Below are positions 1 through 7,801 of a stretch of DNA of 64,000 nucleotides, piece by piece. The notes beneath the pieces are model-generated. The model was not told the origin of the DNA and ran no database searches. It worked only from the letters and a program-made list of their open reading frames with translations. Where the stretch lies: IMG/VR virus record IMGVR_UViG_3300020198_000009, positions 1-64,000 of that record; one strand, written 5' to 3'. This stretch comes from a virus. The translations under genes and the position numbers were made by a program. Position 1 is the stretch's first letter. The number at the start of each line of letters is the position of its first letter.

Positions 1-1
1 G

Positions 2-49
2 TTGTCCGTGATCCGGCAGTACATCGAGCAACAGGAGGCACCCGAATGA
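2..49 (+). CDS. C-terminal end of a gene entering from the left (partial)
   Basis: An open frame runs from the left edge to a TGA at 47-49 and gives 15 residues ending QQEAPE. Its stop overlaps the ATG of the next small frame as ATGA, the junction style used throughout this phage, which is the main reason to think it is a real gene end. Nothing can be said about function. Confidence 0.4.
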   Translation: MSVIRQYIEQQEAPE

Positions 50-177
50 GCCGCTCACGCAGCTATCGCGCTTCACCTCCCGCCAACCGTCCCGGTATGG
101 CGGGCGCACTGCGCGATTCTTTGGTAGGGGGGGCCCGATCGCACCGGGCCCCATGGAATCAGTCGTCGTCTCCGTAG
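46..177 (+). CDS. Possible 43-residue basic peptide
   Basis: This ATG frame sits 10 bases after an AGGAGG-like Shine-Dalgarno (about 33-38) and shares ATGA with the preceding stop. The predicted peptide is rich in Arg and Ser (starts MSRSRSYRAS) and has no recognisable domain. Its 3' end runs through the 130-152 hairpin and about 20 bases into the convergent gene that ends at 159. That is awkward, so the real product could be an artefact. The good ribosome site and coupling favour translation; composition gives no support. Confidence 0.3.
   Translation: MSRSRSYRASPPANRPGMAGALRDSLVGGARSHRAPWNQSSSP
130..152. terminator. Perfect 8-bp hairpin between convergent genes
   Basis: GGGGCCCG (130-137) and CGGGCCCC (145-152) form a perfect 8-bp stem with a 7-base loop, located where a rightward and a leftward gene converge. 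There is no T tract on either strand, so this is a candidate factor-dependent or bidirectional terminator rather than a classical intrinsic one. Confidence 0.5.
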
Positions 178-1658
178 TCGTTGCTGGCCCTCTTGCGGCC
201 ACCCCATTCCTTGGTAAGCTTGGCCAGGAGCTTGAGGTGCTCGATGGGGAAAGCGTGATCGACGCCGAACATGCGATCGACGTCTTCCAGGAAGGCCCGG
301 TGGAATTCCTCGGAATGCCGCTCGCCGGCCCGGTGCGCCCGCTCGTGAAGCACCGTGGTGAGGGCCTTCGAGAACGGTCCTGCGAAGAGCTCCTCGTTGA
401 GGGCGACCTCGTTCTCCTCGTAAACGCCCAGGAGCTTGATGTCCGCCTCGTTGTGCGCCTTGAAGACCTTGATCCGGGGCATCGGGATGCCGGCCGACTG
501 GAAGGCCTGGGTCAGGAGCATTATTTTGCGGGCATGACGTGAGCCGTCGGTGATCTTGATGGCGCTCGACCGGGTGATGGCGTCACGCTTGGCCTCCAGG
601 GACTCGACCCCCTCGTCCCTGAGGATGTCGATGAGCATGGGATCGGTGACCTGCTGGACGCCGAAGCGCCCCAACTTGTCGTACTCCCACTGGTTGCCGG
701 GCTCGTGCTCGCTGTAGCTGAAGCGCTTGAGGTTGAAGCTGTTCACTTCGCGCCAGATCTCGTGCCAGTTGTCGAGCCGCTTGAAGGCGGCGATTTCCGG
801 ATTGCCGGCGTAGTGCTGGATCATGTCGCCGCCGCGCTTCTCGATGAGGGTGGTGAACACCGACTTGGGGCAGAACGGCGAGGCGTAGCACTTGTGGATG
901 GCCGTGACCAGGGCCTCGAAGGACAACGTCTTGCGGTCGCGATCGTTGTCCTCGGGAAGCTTGTCGTCAATGCGGTAGATGAAACTAAGCCGGTAGTCCT
1001 CGCCGCGGTCGATGCCGGCCAGGAAGACCCGGCCGTAGGGCTGCCCTTCCGGTCGGGCATAGATCCCCGCGCCGATCGGTTGGGCCAGGAAGGGATTCCG
1101 GGATCCCGCGAAGAACGTGTCGACCGAGATGTCGTAGAATTCGCCGATGCGATCGATCGACCCGACCAATTCGACCTCCGAGAAGGTCGGGCCGTCGTAG
1201 CGATCCTCCTTGCTGATCTCGAAATGCAGGATCTTGGTGGGATGGTCGTCGATGTCGCGCTCGACCCAGACGGCCCTGGCCTCCCACTGACCGTCATATC
1301 GACCGGACCGATAGGTCACGTCGATGCCGAAATCCCGCAGCAGGAGCAGGGCGCAGATCTTGAGGCCTTCGCCCTTGTCGCCAATCTGTCCCTGGACACC
1401 CGCCTTGTCGGTAGCACCCAGGATGAGCACGTAGTCCAGGTTGAAGGCCGAGGGCCCGCGAACCACCAGGCGCTTGCGCCCGTCCGGGAGGTATTCGCTC
1501 CGCACGACGATTTGCGCCAGGGGATCGGCGATCCCTAGCTTGGTCATACCATCGAAGAAATTCTGGTAGAGGTCGCGCTTGACCCAGGTCAAGCTGTTCT
1601 TGACCCCGTAGGTCTCGGCGATGTTGGCGCTTTCGCGCAAGGTGGTCACACCCGACAT
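159..1658 (-). CDS. GHKL-type ATPase with C-terminal HExxH zinc-peptidase-like domain
   Basis: About 499 residues. The N-terminal part looks like a histidine-kinase-like (GHKL) ATPase: an N-box-like LYQNFFD near residue 35 and a GDKGEGLKI glycine lid near residue 95. The C-terminal part carries VLHERAH near residue 437, a HExxH zinc site, followed by a further His and Glu (HSEEF). ATP binding and metal binding are therefore predicted; the substrate is unknown. The ATG at 1658 is chosen because GGGAGG lies directly upstream; an in-frame TTG 12 bases earlier would sit on the Shine-Dalgarno itself. It is the last gene of the leftward block and meets a convergent gene at its 3' end. It could be a protein-remodelling or protein-cleaving factor, or a defence or anti-defence protein. 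Confidence 0.6.
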   Translation of the reverse strand: MSGVTTLRESANIAETYGVKNSLTWVKRDLYQNFFDGMTKLGIADPLAQIVVRSEYLPDGRKRLVVRGPSAFNLDYVLILGATDKAGVQGQIGDKGEGLKICALLLLRDFGIDVTYRSGRYDGQWEARAVWVERDIDDHPTKILHFEISKEDRYDGPTFSEVELVGSIDRIGEFYDISVDTFFAGSRNPFLAQPIGAGIYARPEGQPYGRVFLAGIDRGEDYRLSFIYRIDDKLPEDNDRDRKTLSFEALVTAIHKCYASPFCPKSVFTTLIEKRGGDMIQHYAGNPEIAAFKRLDNWHEIWREVNSFNLKRFSYSEHEPGNQWEYDKLGRFGVQQVTDPMLIDILRDEGVESLEAKRDAITRSSAIKITDGSRHARKIMLLTQAFQSAGIPMPRIKVFKAHNEADIKLLGVYEENEVALNEELFAGPFSKALTTVLHERAHRAGERHSEEFHRAFLEDVDRMFGVDHAFPIEHLKLLAKLTKEWGGRKRASNDYGDDD

Positions 1659-1720
1659 GATTCCTCCCAAACAAAAAGGACCACGATCCGGCTTGATCGG
1701 GTCCGGAACTGGGGTTGTCC

Positions 1721-1879
1721 TTATCGAGCCTTGGTCAGGTTACCGGCAGCCCACATGCACTTGAGGGCCAACGGCGAAAGAGGCGGCACGGCTGCGAGAT
1801 CGCGACCCTTGGGTGGTTGCACGATCACGACCTCGTGCATGACCCGCGCCTGTTCGATCTTGATCTCTTTGTCGCTCAT
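1721..1879 (-). CDS. Small conserved-looking protein, unknown function (52 aa)
   Basis: Starts MSDKEIKIEQ at an ATG that shares ATGA with the stop of the gene before it and has AGGAGG eight bases upstream. The peptide is mixed-charge at the N-terminus and ends with a short hydrophobic stretch and a basic tail; no signal peptide or motif is evident. Tight coupling to the 104-residue protein upstream suggests that the two act together. I do not recognise the family. Confidence 0.6.
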   Translation of the reverse strand: MSDKEIKIEQARVMHEVVIVQPPKGRDLAAVPPLSPLALKCMWAAGNLTKAR

Positions 1880-2190
1880 GCCAGCACCTCCTGCTGGAAT
1901 CCGGCCTGCTTGAGGATGTCCCAGACAAACCCGGGCACCGGATCGCTCTTTCCGAACTGGGCGATCAGCCCCTCGGGGGTATCGGCCACCATGACCGACG
2001 TGTGATCGATGGCGTGTTCGATCCGTGTCCTCTCGTGGATCTCCAGAACCAGCCGACCGTAGTCGGTCTCGTACAGTGTGGCCTCTATCCACTTGGGATT
2101 ATCGGGGGTCCGGGTATCGAGGCTGGCCAGCTGGCGACCCCGGAAGGTCATGGGCCATTTGGCGCTGGGGCGGACGGTATACTTGGGCAA
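1876..2190 (-). CDS. Unknown protein, 104 aa, TTG start
   Basis: The start chosen is a TTG at 2190 (first residues MPKYTVRPSAKW) because AAAGGAG lies eight bases upstream; longer in-frame extensions run through the zinc-finger gene next door and look non-coding. The protein looks like a small soluble beta-rich domain (TLYETDYGRLVLEIHERT). It ends QQEVLA and overlaps the next gene by ATGA. No family recognised. Confidence 0.6.
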   Translation of the reverse strand: MPKYTVRPSAKWPMTFRGRQLASLDTRTPDNPKWIEATLYETDYGRLVLEIHERTRIEHAIDHTSVMVADTPEGLIAQFGKSDPVPGFVWDILKQAGFQQEVLA

Positions 2191-2204
2191 GGCGAGGACT
2201 CCTT

Positions 2205-2321
2205 TCAAGTGCGCTGCATTTCGCCCGGCGGCCTGACCGGCACGGGCCTGGCGCCGCAATGGGGGCAGGCCGTCGCCAGCACGTCGTAACGGCGCCGGCA
2301 ATTTGGACAAGGCTTCTTCAT
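2205..2321 (-). CDS. Zinc-ribbon miniprotein (38 aa)
   Basis: The 38 residues contain two CxxC knuckles, CPNC near residue 5 and CPHC near residue 19, spaced as in a minimal zinc ribbon, and an Arg/Pro-rich tail. The ATG overlaps the stop of the Dam-type methylase as ATGA, so it is translationally coupled to it. Such miniproteins may bind nucleic acid or a protein partner; the partner here could be the methylase or the polymerase, which is inference. Confidence 0.65.
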   Translation of the reverse strand: MKKPCPNCRRRYDVLATACPHCGARPVPVRPPGEMQRT

Positions 2322-3205
2322 GTGTGGTAATTCCTGATCGCCAGCTCCCGGCGCACGCCGCGCTTGTCCTTGCTGGCGGCAATCGGCTGGCGCGCGGTTA
2401 CTTCGGTTAGATTCCAGATCGGCTCCTGGTAGAGTTCGCGCACCAGCGGCACATCGCTGTTGCTCAAGAAGATCCTGGCTCCCTGCCCGTGCCAATCCGT
2501 GAGCACCCTGGCGAGCGCGATGTGCTCGGCGTAGCCGAAGGCGTCCTGCTGGTAGCGGGTGAAGCTGGTCTCGTTGGCCGGCGCGTAGGGGGGATCGACC
2601 ACGATCAGGTAGTCCGGGAACTCCAGGGCGCCCATGACCGGATCGTCGTGACGCATCGTCCGCAACTCGACACCCTGGAGGGCCGCCGAGCAGGCGCGCA
2701 GGTTGTCGACATCGAACAGCCCGGCCCCGGGGTAGATAGCGCCATGCGAATTGCGACCGATCGGGACGTTGTGCCGCCCCCGGAAGTTGACCCGCCAGAG
2801 CCCGTTGTAACCAGCCCGGCACAGATACAGGAAGCGGGCGGCCCGCTCGATATCGGTCATCTCCCCGGGATCGAGGGCGCGGATTTCATAGTAGTACGGC
2901 TCCGAGTGCAGCCCTGCGATGCACTCCAGCTTGCCAAGCAACGCGCCGGGCCGATCGCGCAGCGCCCGGTAGGTACACATGAGATCGGTGTTGACATCCG
3001 AAATGATGGGGTGGCCGGTGATGCGCGGCCGCAGGCACCAGAAGACCGCAGCCCCTCCCGCCATGGGTTCCCAGTAATGTGTTATCTCCCGAGGAAGCAA
3101 CGGCTCGTACTGCCCCAGCAGTTGCCGCTTGCCGCCGGCCCACTTGACGAACGGGTGCGCCAGGGGGGCGACTTGCCCCACTTCCGGGGCGGGTTGGCAA
3201 GTCAT
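2318..3205 (-). CDS. DNA adenine N6-methyltransferase, Dam/D12 class
   Basis: 295 residues, the usual length for the class. Motif I is FVKWAGGKRQLL near residue 18 (S-adenosylmethionine binding), the DVNTDL acidic segment near residue 70 follows, and the catalytic DPPY is near residue 205. Order and spacing match the D12/Dam class, which transfers a methyl group to N6 of adenine. No restriction endonuclease is adjacent, so the likely roles are protecting phage DNA from host restriction or marking it for replication or packaging. The ATG shares ATGA with the preceding BRO-type gene and the stop is shared with the zinc miniprotein, giving a three-gene coupled unit. Confidence 0.9.
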   Translation of the reverse strand: MTCQPAPEVGQVAPLAHPFVKWAGGKRQLLGQYEPLLPREITHYWEPMAGGAAVFWCLRPRITGHPIISDVNTDLMCTYRALRDRPGALLGKLECIAGLHSEPYYYEIRALDPGEMTDIERAARFLYLCRAGYNGLWRVNFRGRHNVPIGRNSHGAIYPGAGLFDVDNLRACSAALQGVELRTMRHDDPVMGALEFPDYLIVVDPPYAPANETSFTRYQQDAFGYAEHIALARVLTDWHGQGARIFLSNSDVPLVRELYQEPIWNLTEVTARQPIAASKDKRGVRRELAIRNYHT

Positions 3206-4044
3206 GGCTGGCCGATTCTCGCCGCGCGGCGTGCCAGGAAGTCGGCCGGCTCGGGGATCGACGGAGTCTGCATCCCGAAACCGCGCATCTGCTGATACAC
3301 GGCTTCGAGAGCCGCCTTGGCATGGCGCGGATCCCGGATCTGGTTGCGCGGGCGACCGCCGGCCGCCGCCTTGGCGATCTTGTTGATCTGATGGAACTCG
3401 ACCGTGCGCTTCTGCTTCCAGGTGACCAATCTCCCGGGATCGTTGGGGCGCGGTCCTACCAGACGATCGACCAGCTCGGAAACCGCGTGCGAAGTCCGGA
3501 AGTTGAGAGCCTGGGTGAGGGTCTCGCGCTCCTCCCAGGCAACCATGCCCTCGTTGACCTTGGTCTCGACGGTCTGTTCGAGGTTGTCGGTGACCGCCTC
3601 GGCCTTCTGCTCGACCAACGCCACCCGCTCCTCGATGGCCGACTGCCGGGCCTCGATAGCGGGCACGTACCGGCCGATCAGGATGGCCAGCTTGTCCACT
3701 TCGGTCATCGGCCGAACCGAATAGGAGCCGGTCTTCCGGATGCTCGGCATGACCTCGCCGGCCACCTTCTTCTGGTAAGACAGGGCGCCCGGCTTGTCGC
3801 TCCTACCCAGGAAGAAGTACAAGCCCTGCTCGGAAAGCGTCAACATCTCCTGGTCTCCCGAGGGGGTCTGAACGGAATAGACCCCCCGCCACTCCTCTGG
3901 TACATGGCCGATCGTGGCGACGCCCTTCCAGGCATAGCCCAGGGCCTCGGCGACGTCTTTGGCGACGAACCAGTACTCGTCATCGATCATGAGGATACGG
4001 TTCTCGCGACCCTCGAATTCGAACGGGACGATGGCATTGCTCAT
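3202..4044 (-). CDS. BRO/antirepressor-family protein
   Basis: 280 residues. Residues about 5-105 fit a BRO-N domain: FEFEGRENRILMIDDEYWFV, then AKDVAEALGY, then LTLSEQGLYFFLGRSDKPGA and a conserved KKVAGEVMPSIRKTGSY. A Glu/Gln-rich helical linker (about 120-185) leads to a basic C-terminal segment with RTVEFHQINKIAKAA. BRO-N domains bind DNA in phage antirepressors and virus proteins. The ATG at 4044 follows AAGGAGAA; upstream in-frame sequence belongs to other genes. It is coupled to the 57-residue gene before it and the methylase after it, which suggests an early regulatory unit. Confidence 0.8.
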   Translation of the reverse strand: MSNAIVPFEFEGRENRILMIDDEYWFVAKDVAEALGYAWKGVATIGHVPEEWRGVYSVQTPSGDQEMLTLSEQGLYFFLGRSDKPGALSYQKKVAGEVMPSIRKTGSYSVRPMTEVDKLAILIGRYVPAIEARQSAIEERVALVEQKAEAVTDNLEQTVETKVNEGMVAWEERETLTQALNFRTSHAVSELVDRLVGPRPNDPGRLVTWKQKRTVEFHQINKIAKAAAGGRPRNQIRDPRHAKAALEAVYQQMRGFGMQTPSIPEPADFLARRAARIGQP

Positions 4045-4214
4045 GTTGCGACTTCTCCTTGTATGGCAACTTCCTCGATCTGGATCTCGCCACGCACGAC
4101 TACCCGCTTGTCGCCAGACAGCGTGATGACCAGGTTGTGGATCGCGCCCGGGTGGCCGTCGTAGCTGGCCTGGACGATCTTTCGGCCGACCAGCGACCCG
4201 AACGGCGCAATCAT
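4041..4214 (-). CDS. Unknown small protein (57 aa)
   Basis: Reads MIAPFGSLVGRKIVQASYDG at the start and ends with a charged beta-like segment (VVVRGEIQIEEVAIQ). Both ends share ATGA with neighbours, and its last codons contain the AAGGAG ribosome site of the BRO gene. That tight packing, rather than any motif, is the argument for the gene. It looks like a single small beta domain; family not recognised. Confidence 0.6.
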   Translation of the reverse strand: MIAPFGSLVGRKIVQASYDGHPGAIHNLVITLSGDKRVVVRGEIQIEEVAIQGEVAT

Positions 4215-4390
4215 GCGGACTTCGCATCGGCCTGGAGATCGGCCAACTGGTCCTCGATGGCGTTGATCGCCGCAAAGTCGAGGACGTTATGGGCATGGCG
4301 CAGGGCGCGCTTGAGTCCGGCGGCGGCCATGAAGTAGCCGTGCCTCCAGGCATGGAAGCACGCGCGGTCCTGGACGATGTCGTCGGCCAT
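4211..4390 (-). CDS. Unknown small helical protein (59 aa)
   Basis: Starts MADDIVQDRACFHAWRHGYF and continues as a mostly helical, Ala- and Asp-rich peptide. A GAGGAG ribosome site precedes the ATG, and the stop overlaps the next ATG. It is the first gene of the leftward unit running through the BRO protein and the Dam methylase to about 1721, directly downstream of the operator-bearing spacer at 4391-4559. Confidence 0.6.
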   Translation of the reverse strand: MADDIVQDRACFHAWRHGYFMAAAGLKRALRHAHNVLDFAAINAIEDQLADLQADAKSA

Positions 4391-4559
4391 GGATGACTCC
4401 TCGTTATGTTCGCTTGGCTGATACTACCATTCTCGGCGAGACCTAAAGGTAATACCAATGAAAAACTTTACAATCCCGCCATGCCGGGCACCGCTTGTCG
4501 GTAGGACCAACCTGGTCCCAGACGAGAAGCGATGCCCTGCACGGCAGGACTCTTTGACG
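4391..4559 (-). promoter_or_regulatory. Promoter/operator spacer of the leftward unit
   Basis: 169 bases without a convincing gene. It contains two copies of the recurrent operator: GGTAATACC at 4448-4456 and GGTAGGACC at 4500-4508. On the minus strand a TAGTAT -10-like box lies about 30 bases before the first ATG. The only frame here on the plus strand (from 4458) overlaps the HAD gene and is probably chance. The composition is locally AT-rich, as at other start sites of this phage. Confidence 0.55.
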
Positions 4560-5048
4560 CTAAGCGAGCAGCAGCGACTCGAACCAGCGCAGCAGCCGGC
4601 GCTTGTCCGGTTGGGGCTGACAGAGCGGCTCGACCAGGACCGTGTAGGCCCCGATCAACTTGCCGCCCAGGATGTCGGCCGTGAGGCGGTCGCCGATGAC
4701 GGCCACCTCATTGGCCCCTAACGAGATCATCCCGAGCGCCTTGCGAAACCCCCACGGCCCTGGCTTGTAGGCCAGGTGGACGTAAGGGCACCCCAGGCGC
4801 TCGGCCAAGCGCCGGGCCCGCCCCTCATTCCTGGTGTTGCTGACGATCGCCAACCGCAAGGTGTTGCTGGCGATCGTCAACCAGGCCGCGATGCGCGGCG
4901 ATACAACGTCGTCGCGACCATTTCCCCCGGGGTCCGGCAGGATGGTGTCATCGATGTCGATGAGCACCCCCTTTACGCGAGTCGCCAGATCTCCGACGTC
5001 GATGTCGGCGACCGAGGCGGCCCGCATGTCGGGCCTGATTATTGACAT
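4560..5048 (-). CDS. HAD-superfamily phosphatase, YqeG/HAD-IIIA-like
   Basis: 162 residues with the HAD motifs in order: motif I DIDDT (residues about 31-35), motif II SNT near residue 70, a lysine in AYKPGPWGFRKAL near 94, and motif III GDRLTADILGG near 118. The short cap-less layout resembles YqeG-type phosphatases of about 160-170 residues. Predicted activity is phosphate-ester hydrolysis with an aspartyl-phosphate intermediate; a nucleotide or polynucleotide 5'/3'-phosphate substrate would fit a phage, but this is inference. A nine-base gap separates it from the downstream small gene. Confidence 0.75.
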   Translation of the reverse strand: MSIIRPDMRAASVADIDVGDLATRVKGVLIDIDDTILPDPGGNGRDDVVSPRIAAWLTIASNTLRLAIVSNTRNEGRARRLAERLGCPYVHLAYKPGPWGFRKALGMISLGANEVAVIGDRLTADILGGKLIGAYTVLVEPLCQPQPDKRRLLRWFESLLLA

Positions 5049-5057
5049 ACCCCTGCC

Positions 5058-5255
5058 TCACTTGATGGGGATCTGCGCCCCCAGGGCGGCCCCCAGGGCG
5101 AAGAGATCCCCCTTGAGGGGGACCTCCACGTAACCCTCCGAGCGCCCCACCCGGACCGGGACAGCCAGATCCCGGCCCGAGCTCGGATGGGTGCCGACCA
5201 AGGTCAGCGACCCATCCGCATGGATGCGCAGCGCATTGGCACCCTTAGAGGCCAT
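5058..5255 (-). CDS. Unknown small protein (65 aa)
   Basis: Begins MASKGANALRIHADGSLTLV and looks like a short beta-rich domain with a Gly/Ala C-terminal segment. GGGAGG lies five bases before the ATG. It starts 11 bases inside the end of the preceding gene and is followed closely by the HAD gene, so it belongs to the same transcript. No family recognised. Confidence 0.6.
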   Translation of the reverse strand: MASKGANALRIHADGSLTLVGTHPSSGRDLAVPVRVGRSEGYVEVPLKGDLFALGAALGAQIPIK

Positions 5256-5520
5256 GGCGACCTCCCAGGAGCGCCACCAGGCGCTCGCGCATCCGCCCGA
5301 ACCCTACCGGATCCGGATCGTAGGGGCGGTAAGGGGGGTATGGTAAGCCGCCTGCCGGCCGGGCGCAGATCGCCACCTCCGCGCCAAAGGCCAGGCCCTC
5401 GCCATACACCCATGTCCGAGCCAGTTCCTTGCAAACCAGATCAGGGTCGGCCGCCTCGACGATCCCGGCGAGGATCGGCGTGGGCTGGGCGCTGGAGATG
5501 ATCTCATACTCTACGCGCAT
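5245..5520 (-). CDS. Unknown protein (91 aa)
   Basis: The start MRVEYEIISS is set by GGAGGAGA immediately upstream; longer versions would overlap the preceding gene in another frame. The body is a mixed alpha/beta domain followed by a Pro/Tyr-rich segment (GGLPYPPYRPYDPDP) and a basic helix. It overlaps the neighbouring genes at both ends. Function unknown. Confidence 0.6.
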   Translation of the reverse strand: MRVEYEIISSAQPTPILAGIVEAADPDLVCKELARTWVYGEGLAFGAEVAICARPAGGLPYPPYRPYDPDPVGFGRMRERLVALLGGRHGL

Positions 5521-6488
5521 GGGATCTCCTCCTGCCAGGCCAGGCCCCGGTCGAGGAACCGGGAATCCGGCCGCAGTCCCAGCAGCTGCATCACCTCGCA
5601 GTGAAGCAGCTTGATGCCGGGGTGCGCCGCCCGCAGCGCCGGGTGGCCGACCAGCAAGCGAACCCGGTACTCGATCAACCGGGCCGCCCGGGCATCCCCC
5701 GGCCCGGGATCCTCGACGTCCAGCAACAACCCAGCCAGGTCGTCGACGGCGTCGAGGACGGCCATGCCGGTTCCCTGCCGCTCCAGGGTGCCGAGGACCC
5801 GGCCCAGGGCCGAGAGGTCGACATGACCCGCGAGGGCCGAGTCGGCCGGGTTGCCATGGGCCTCGTCCCAGGTCCCGCCCTTGCGGACGTGGGCGTGGCT
5901 GACCGCCACCCCGAAGGCCGAGGCCGCCCTGGAGACCATGGAATGGCACTGCGGCGACCGCCAGGTCTCCGGGTGCTCCCCCAGCAGGGCCACCCGGTTG
6001 CGGAGCCATATGAGCATCTTGCGATGCTCATCCGACCCCCCGAGCAGGGCCGTAATCCGATCGGCGTTGGCCAGCACGACGGCCAGCCAGGCCGCAATCA
6101 GGCCGCCATCCCAGGCCTCGATGGCCGGCAGTCGCCGGTTGGCCGGCCGGTAGCTGCGGTCGCAATGCGCCCGAGCTGCCACCACCCGATCGGCGTTGAC
6201 GCCGACCAGGTATAACCAGGCGGCGACCTGGTCGATGTCCCAGGTCTCGACCTGGGAGTCGCCCAGAAAGGCCGACAGGTCGGCCATTCTGGGGTTGATG
6301 ATGACCCCCGGGGCGGTAATCTGTGCCTGGACAATCGGCACGCCGCCGATGATGGCGGCCTGCGACCGGCAGGCGCCGATCGGGAGCACCCGGCCGGCCC
6401 GGGCCGTGGTGTCCATGAGCGTCTGCCCGAGCCGGGCGAGACGCTCGACCTGGTCGGTCGTGGGCTTGGTCCTGACAACTGTGGCCAT
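5511..6488 (-). CDS. Unknown protein, 325 aa
   Basis: Begins MATVVRTKPTTDQVERLARL after AAAGGAGG. The sequence is Ala/Leu-rich and helical without membrane segments. It contains a possible repeated pattern, with two stretches reading AAWLYLVGVNADRV and AAWLAVVLANADRI about 50 residues apart, so an internal duplication is likely. No catalytic motif is visible. Its position in a block of uncharacterised leftward genes gives no functional clue. Confidence 0.6.
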   Translation of the reverse strand: MATVVRTKPTTDQVERLARLGQTLMDTTARAGRVLPIGACRSQAAIIGGVPIVQAQITAPGVIINPRMADLSAFLGDSQVETWDIDQVAAWLYLVGVNADRVVAARAHCDRSYRPANRRLPAIEAWDGGLIAAWLAVVLANADRITALLGGSDEHRKMLIWLRNRVALLGEHPETWRSPQCHSMVSRAASAFGVAVSHAHVRKGGTWDEAHGNPADSALAGHVDLSALGRVLGTLERQGTGMAVLDAVDDLAGLLLDVEDPGPGDARAARLIEYRVRLLVGHPALRAAHPGIKLLHCEVMQLLGLRPDSRFLDRGLAWQEEIPCA

Positions 6489-6523
6489 GGGGGACTGCCT
6501 CCTTTCAAGAGACGCGACGGGGT

Positions 6524-6961
6524 CTACGGGAACTGGCACTGGCGTTCGAGATCCGCCAGTGTGGTCTTGAGCAGCGCGACCCCCTGCGTCAGCTCAAGCA
6601 CGAAGAATGCCGCCGTGAAGGTCAACCGGGGGCGATCGCCCACGATCTCGGCCAGGATCGCGGGCTCCTGGCGGTCCATGGCGACATGGATACCGCCAGA
6701 GCCCTGAATGATTCGCCACCAGAACAGCTCCCGCACCGAGAGTCGATGCACAACCCCCAGTAGCTGGATCTCGGGGGCGCGGACGCCGTCGGGAACGGCG
6801 TCCATTACCGAGGGTGGCCCCTTGTGGCCGGAATAACCACGGGGCTTGGTGGCAACCCGTGCCTTGGCGGCCGGTGCGGCCGCCCCCGGCTGCTGGCGGC
6901 CGAGCAGATGCACGCCGACGCCCGCCGCCAGGGCACCGACGACTACAATCAGGGGAAGCAT
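6524..6961 (-). CDS. Membrane-anchored protein, unknown (145 aa)
   Basis: Residues 1-20 (MLPLIVVVGALAAGVGVHLL) form one hydrophobic segment that could anchor the protein or act as an uncleaved signal. An Ala/Pro-rich linker follows, then a soluble domain with a WWRIIQG segment. The ATG shares ATGA with the stop of the gene upstream. A role at the host membrane is plausible, but nothing identifies it as holin or spanin. Confidence 0.55.
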   Translation of the reverse strand: MLPLIVVVGALAAGVGVHLLGRQQPGAAAPAAKARVATKPRGYSGHKGPPSVMDAVPDGVRAPEIQLLGVVHRLSVRELFWWRIIQGSGGIHVAMDRQEPAILAEIVGDRPRLTFTAAFFVLELTQGVALLKTTLADLERQCQFP

Positions 6962-7233
6962 CAGTCGATCCGGTTCAGCAATTGCCAGACCGACATACCG
7001 GTCCCGAGCCGGCCGCCTACCCCCCGAATGGGCGACAGGAATATCGCCGCGACCGAGAGCGCCACCCTGATGGCATTCTTCTGGTCGGGAGACAAACTCC
7101 TAAACGCCTTGGTGACGGTCATACCGGCCGCCACCAGATTTTCCAGGGCGTCGACTGCGCCCTTCACTACGGGTTCCCAGTCCGTTCGCCGCACGCGGCT
7201 GACGAATGAGACCAGGTTGCTCCTCATGCTCAT
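6961..7233 (-). CDS. Unknown protein with a C-terminal hydrophobic segment (90 aa)
   Basis: Starts MSMRSNLVSFVSRV at an ATG seven bases after AGGAGG (a second ATG two codons later is possible). Residues about 58-72 (IRVALSVAAIFLSPI) are hydrophobic and may cross or touch a membrane. It is coupled by ATGA to the membrane-anchored gene that follows, so the two may act as a pair. It is the last gene before the noncoding segment at 7234-7801. Confidence 0.55.
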   Translation of the reverse strand: MSMRSNLVSFVSRVRRTDWEPVVKGAVDALENLVAAGMTVTKAFRSLSPDQKNAIRVALSVAAIFLSPIRGVGGRLGTGMSVWQLLNRID

Positions 7234-7801
7234 GGGCAATCCTCCTGTGGGGTGTCTTGATGGAGAGACGTGGAAAACCGCCCGCTGATCGGGAGGGGCT
7301 GGCCCCGGGCACCTAAAATCGAACCAGCACATCCGCCACGGATAACCCGCGCCGGCACGAGGCACCAGACGAGACCCGAAGGTCGTCAGGTGCCCCGCAC
7401 CGGCGCGGGACCCGAGAAGGAGGTGCCGGTCCTTGTGATTGCTGGGAAGTTACCAGCCCGGACGCCCTTGGCTGCCGTGAACGGGATGGGTTGCCAATCC
7501 CATCCCGCAGCACGCCTCCGGCGTCCGGTGACTGTCATTGCGGCGGGGTTCAAGCGCTCCAGGCTGTGGGCCCACCTGGAGACGGGCGGTCGTCATCCGC
7601 TCTCGCTAACCCCTTCGGCGGGTCGGGGCCCGCTATGCAATTCTGGGCGAACCGTCGCCCAGGAGGGGCGCCCCGTTCTTGCCACGGGGCCACAGCGCGC
7701 CCGCCAGTCGGGAACCGGCTGGGTGCGCGTCGTGAGACGCCACGAATCTCTCGCCATAACCGCAGGTTTGGCGGGAGAGGTTCAACGGCCGCCGGGATCA
7801 C
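7234..7801 (-). ncRNA. 568-base structured noncoding segment
   Basis: No credible gene on either strand. The DNA is full of long complementary arms. A two-tier hairpin has CCCGCGCCGG (7346-7355) pairing with 7400-7409 and an inner 11-bp stem with one A-A mismatch (7361-7372 with 7383-7394). A branch has CCGGACGCC (7458-7466) pairing with 7520-7528 and enclosing GGGATGGG/CCCATCCC (7483-7490, 7499-7506). Further hairpins lie at 7557-7581, 7671-7690 and about 7750-7780. Flanking genes are leftward, so a minus-strand RNA is assumed. It may be a stand-alone ncRNA or a folded leader of the gene ending at 7233. Confidence 0.5.

Noticed and set aside
3451-3461. GGTCCTACCA operator-like sequence inside the BRO gene
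   Set aside because: Lies in coding sequence with no -10 box nearby; probably chance.
4458-4721. 87-residue rightward frame starting next to an operator
   Set aside because: Overlaps the HAD gene antisense over most of its length and has no ribosome site.
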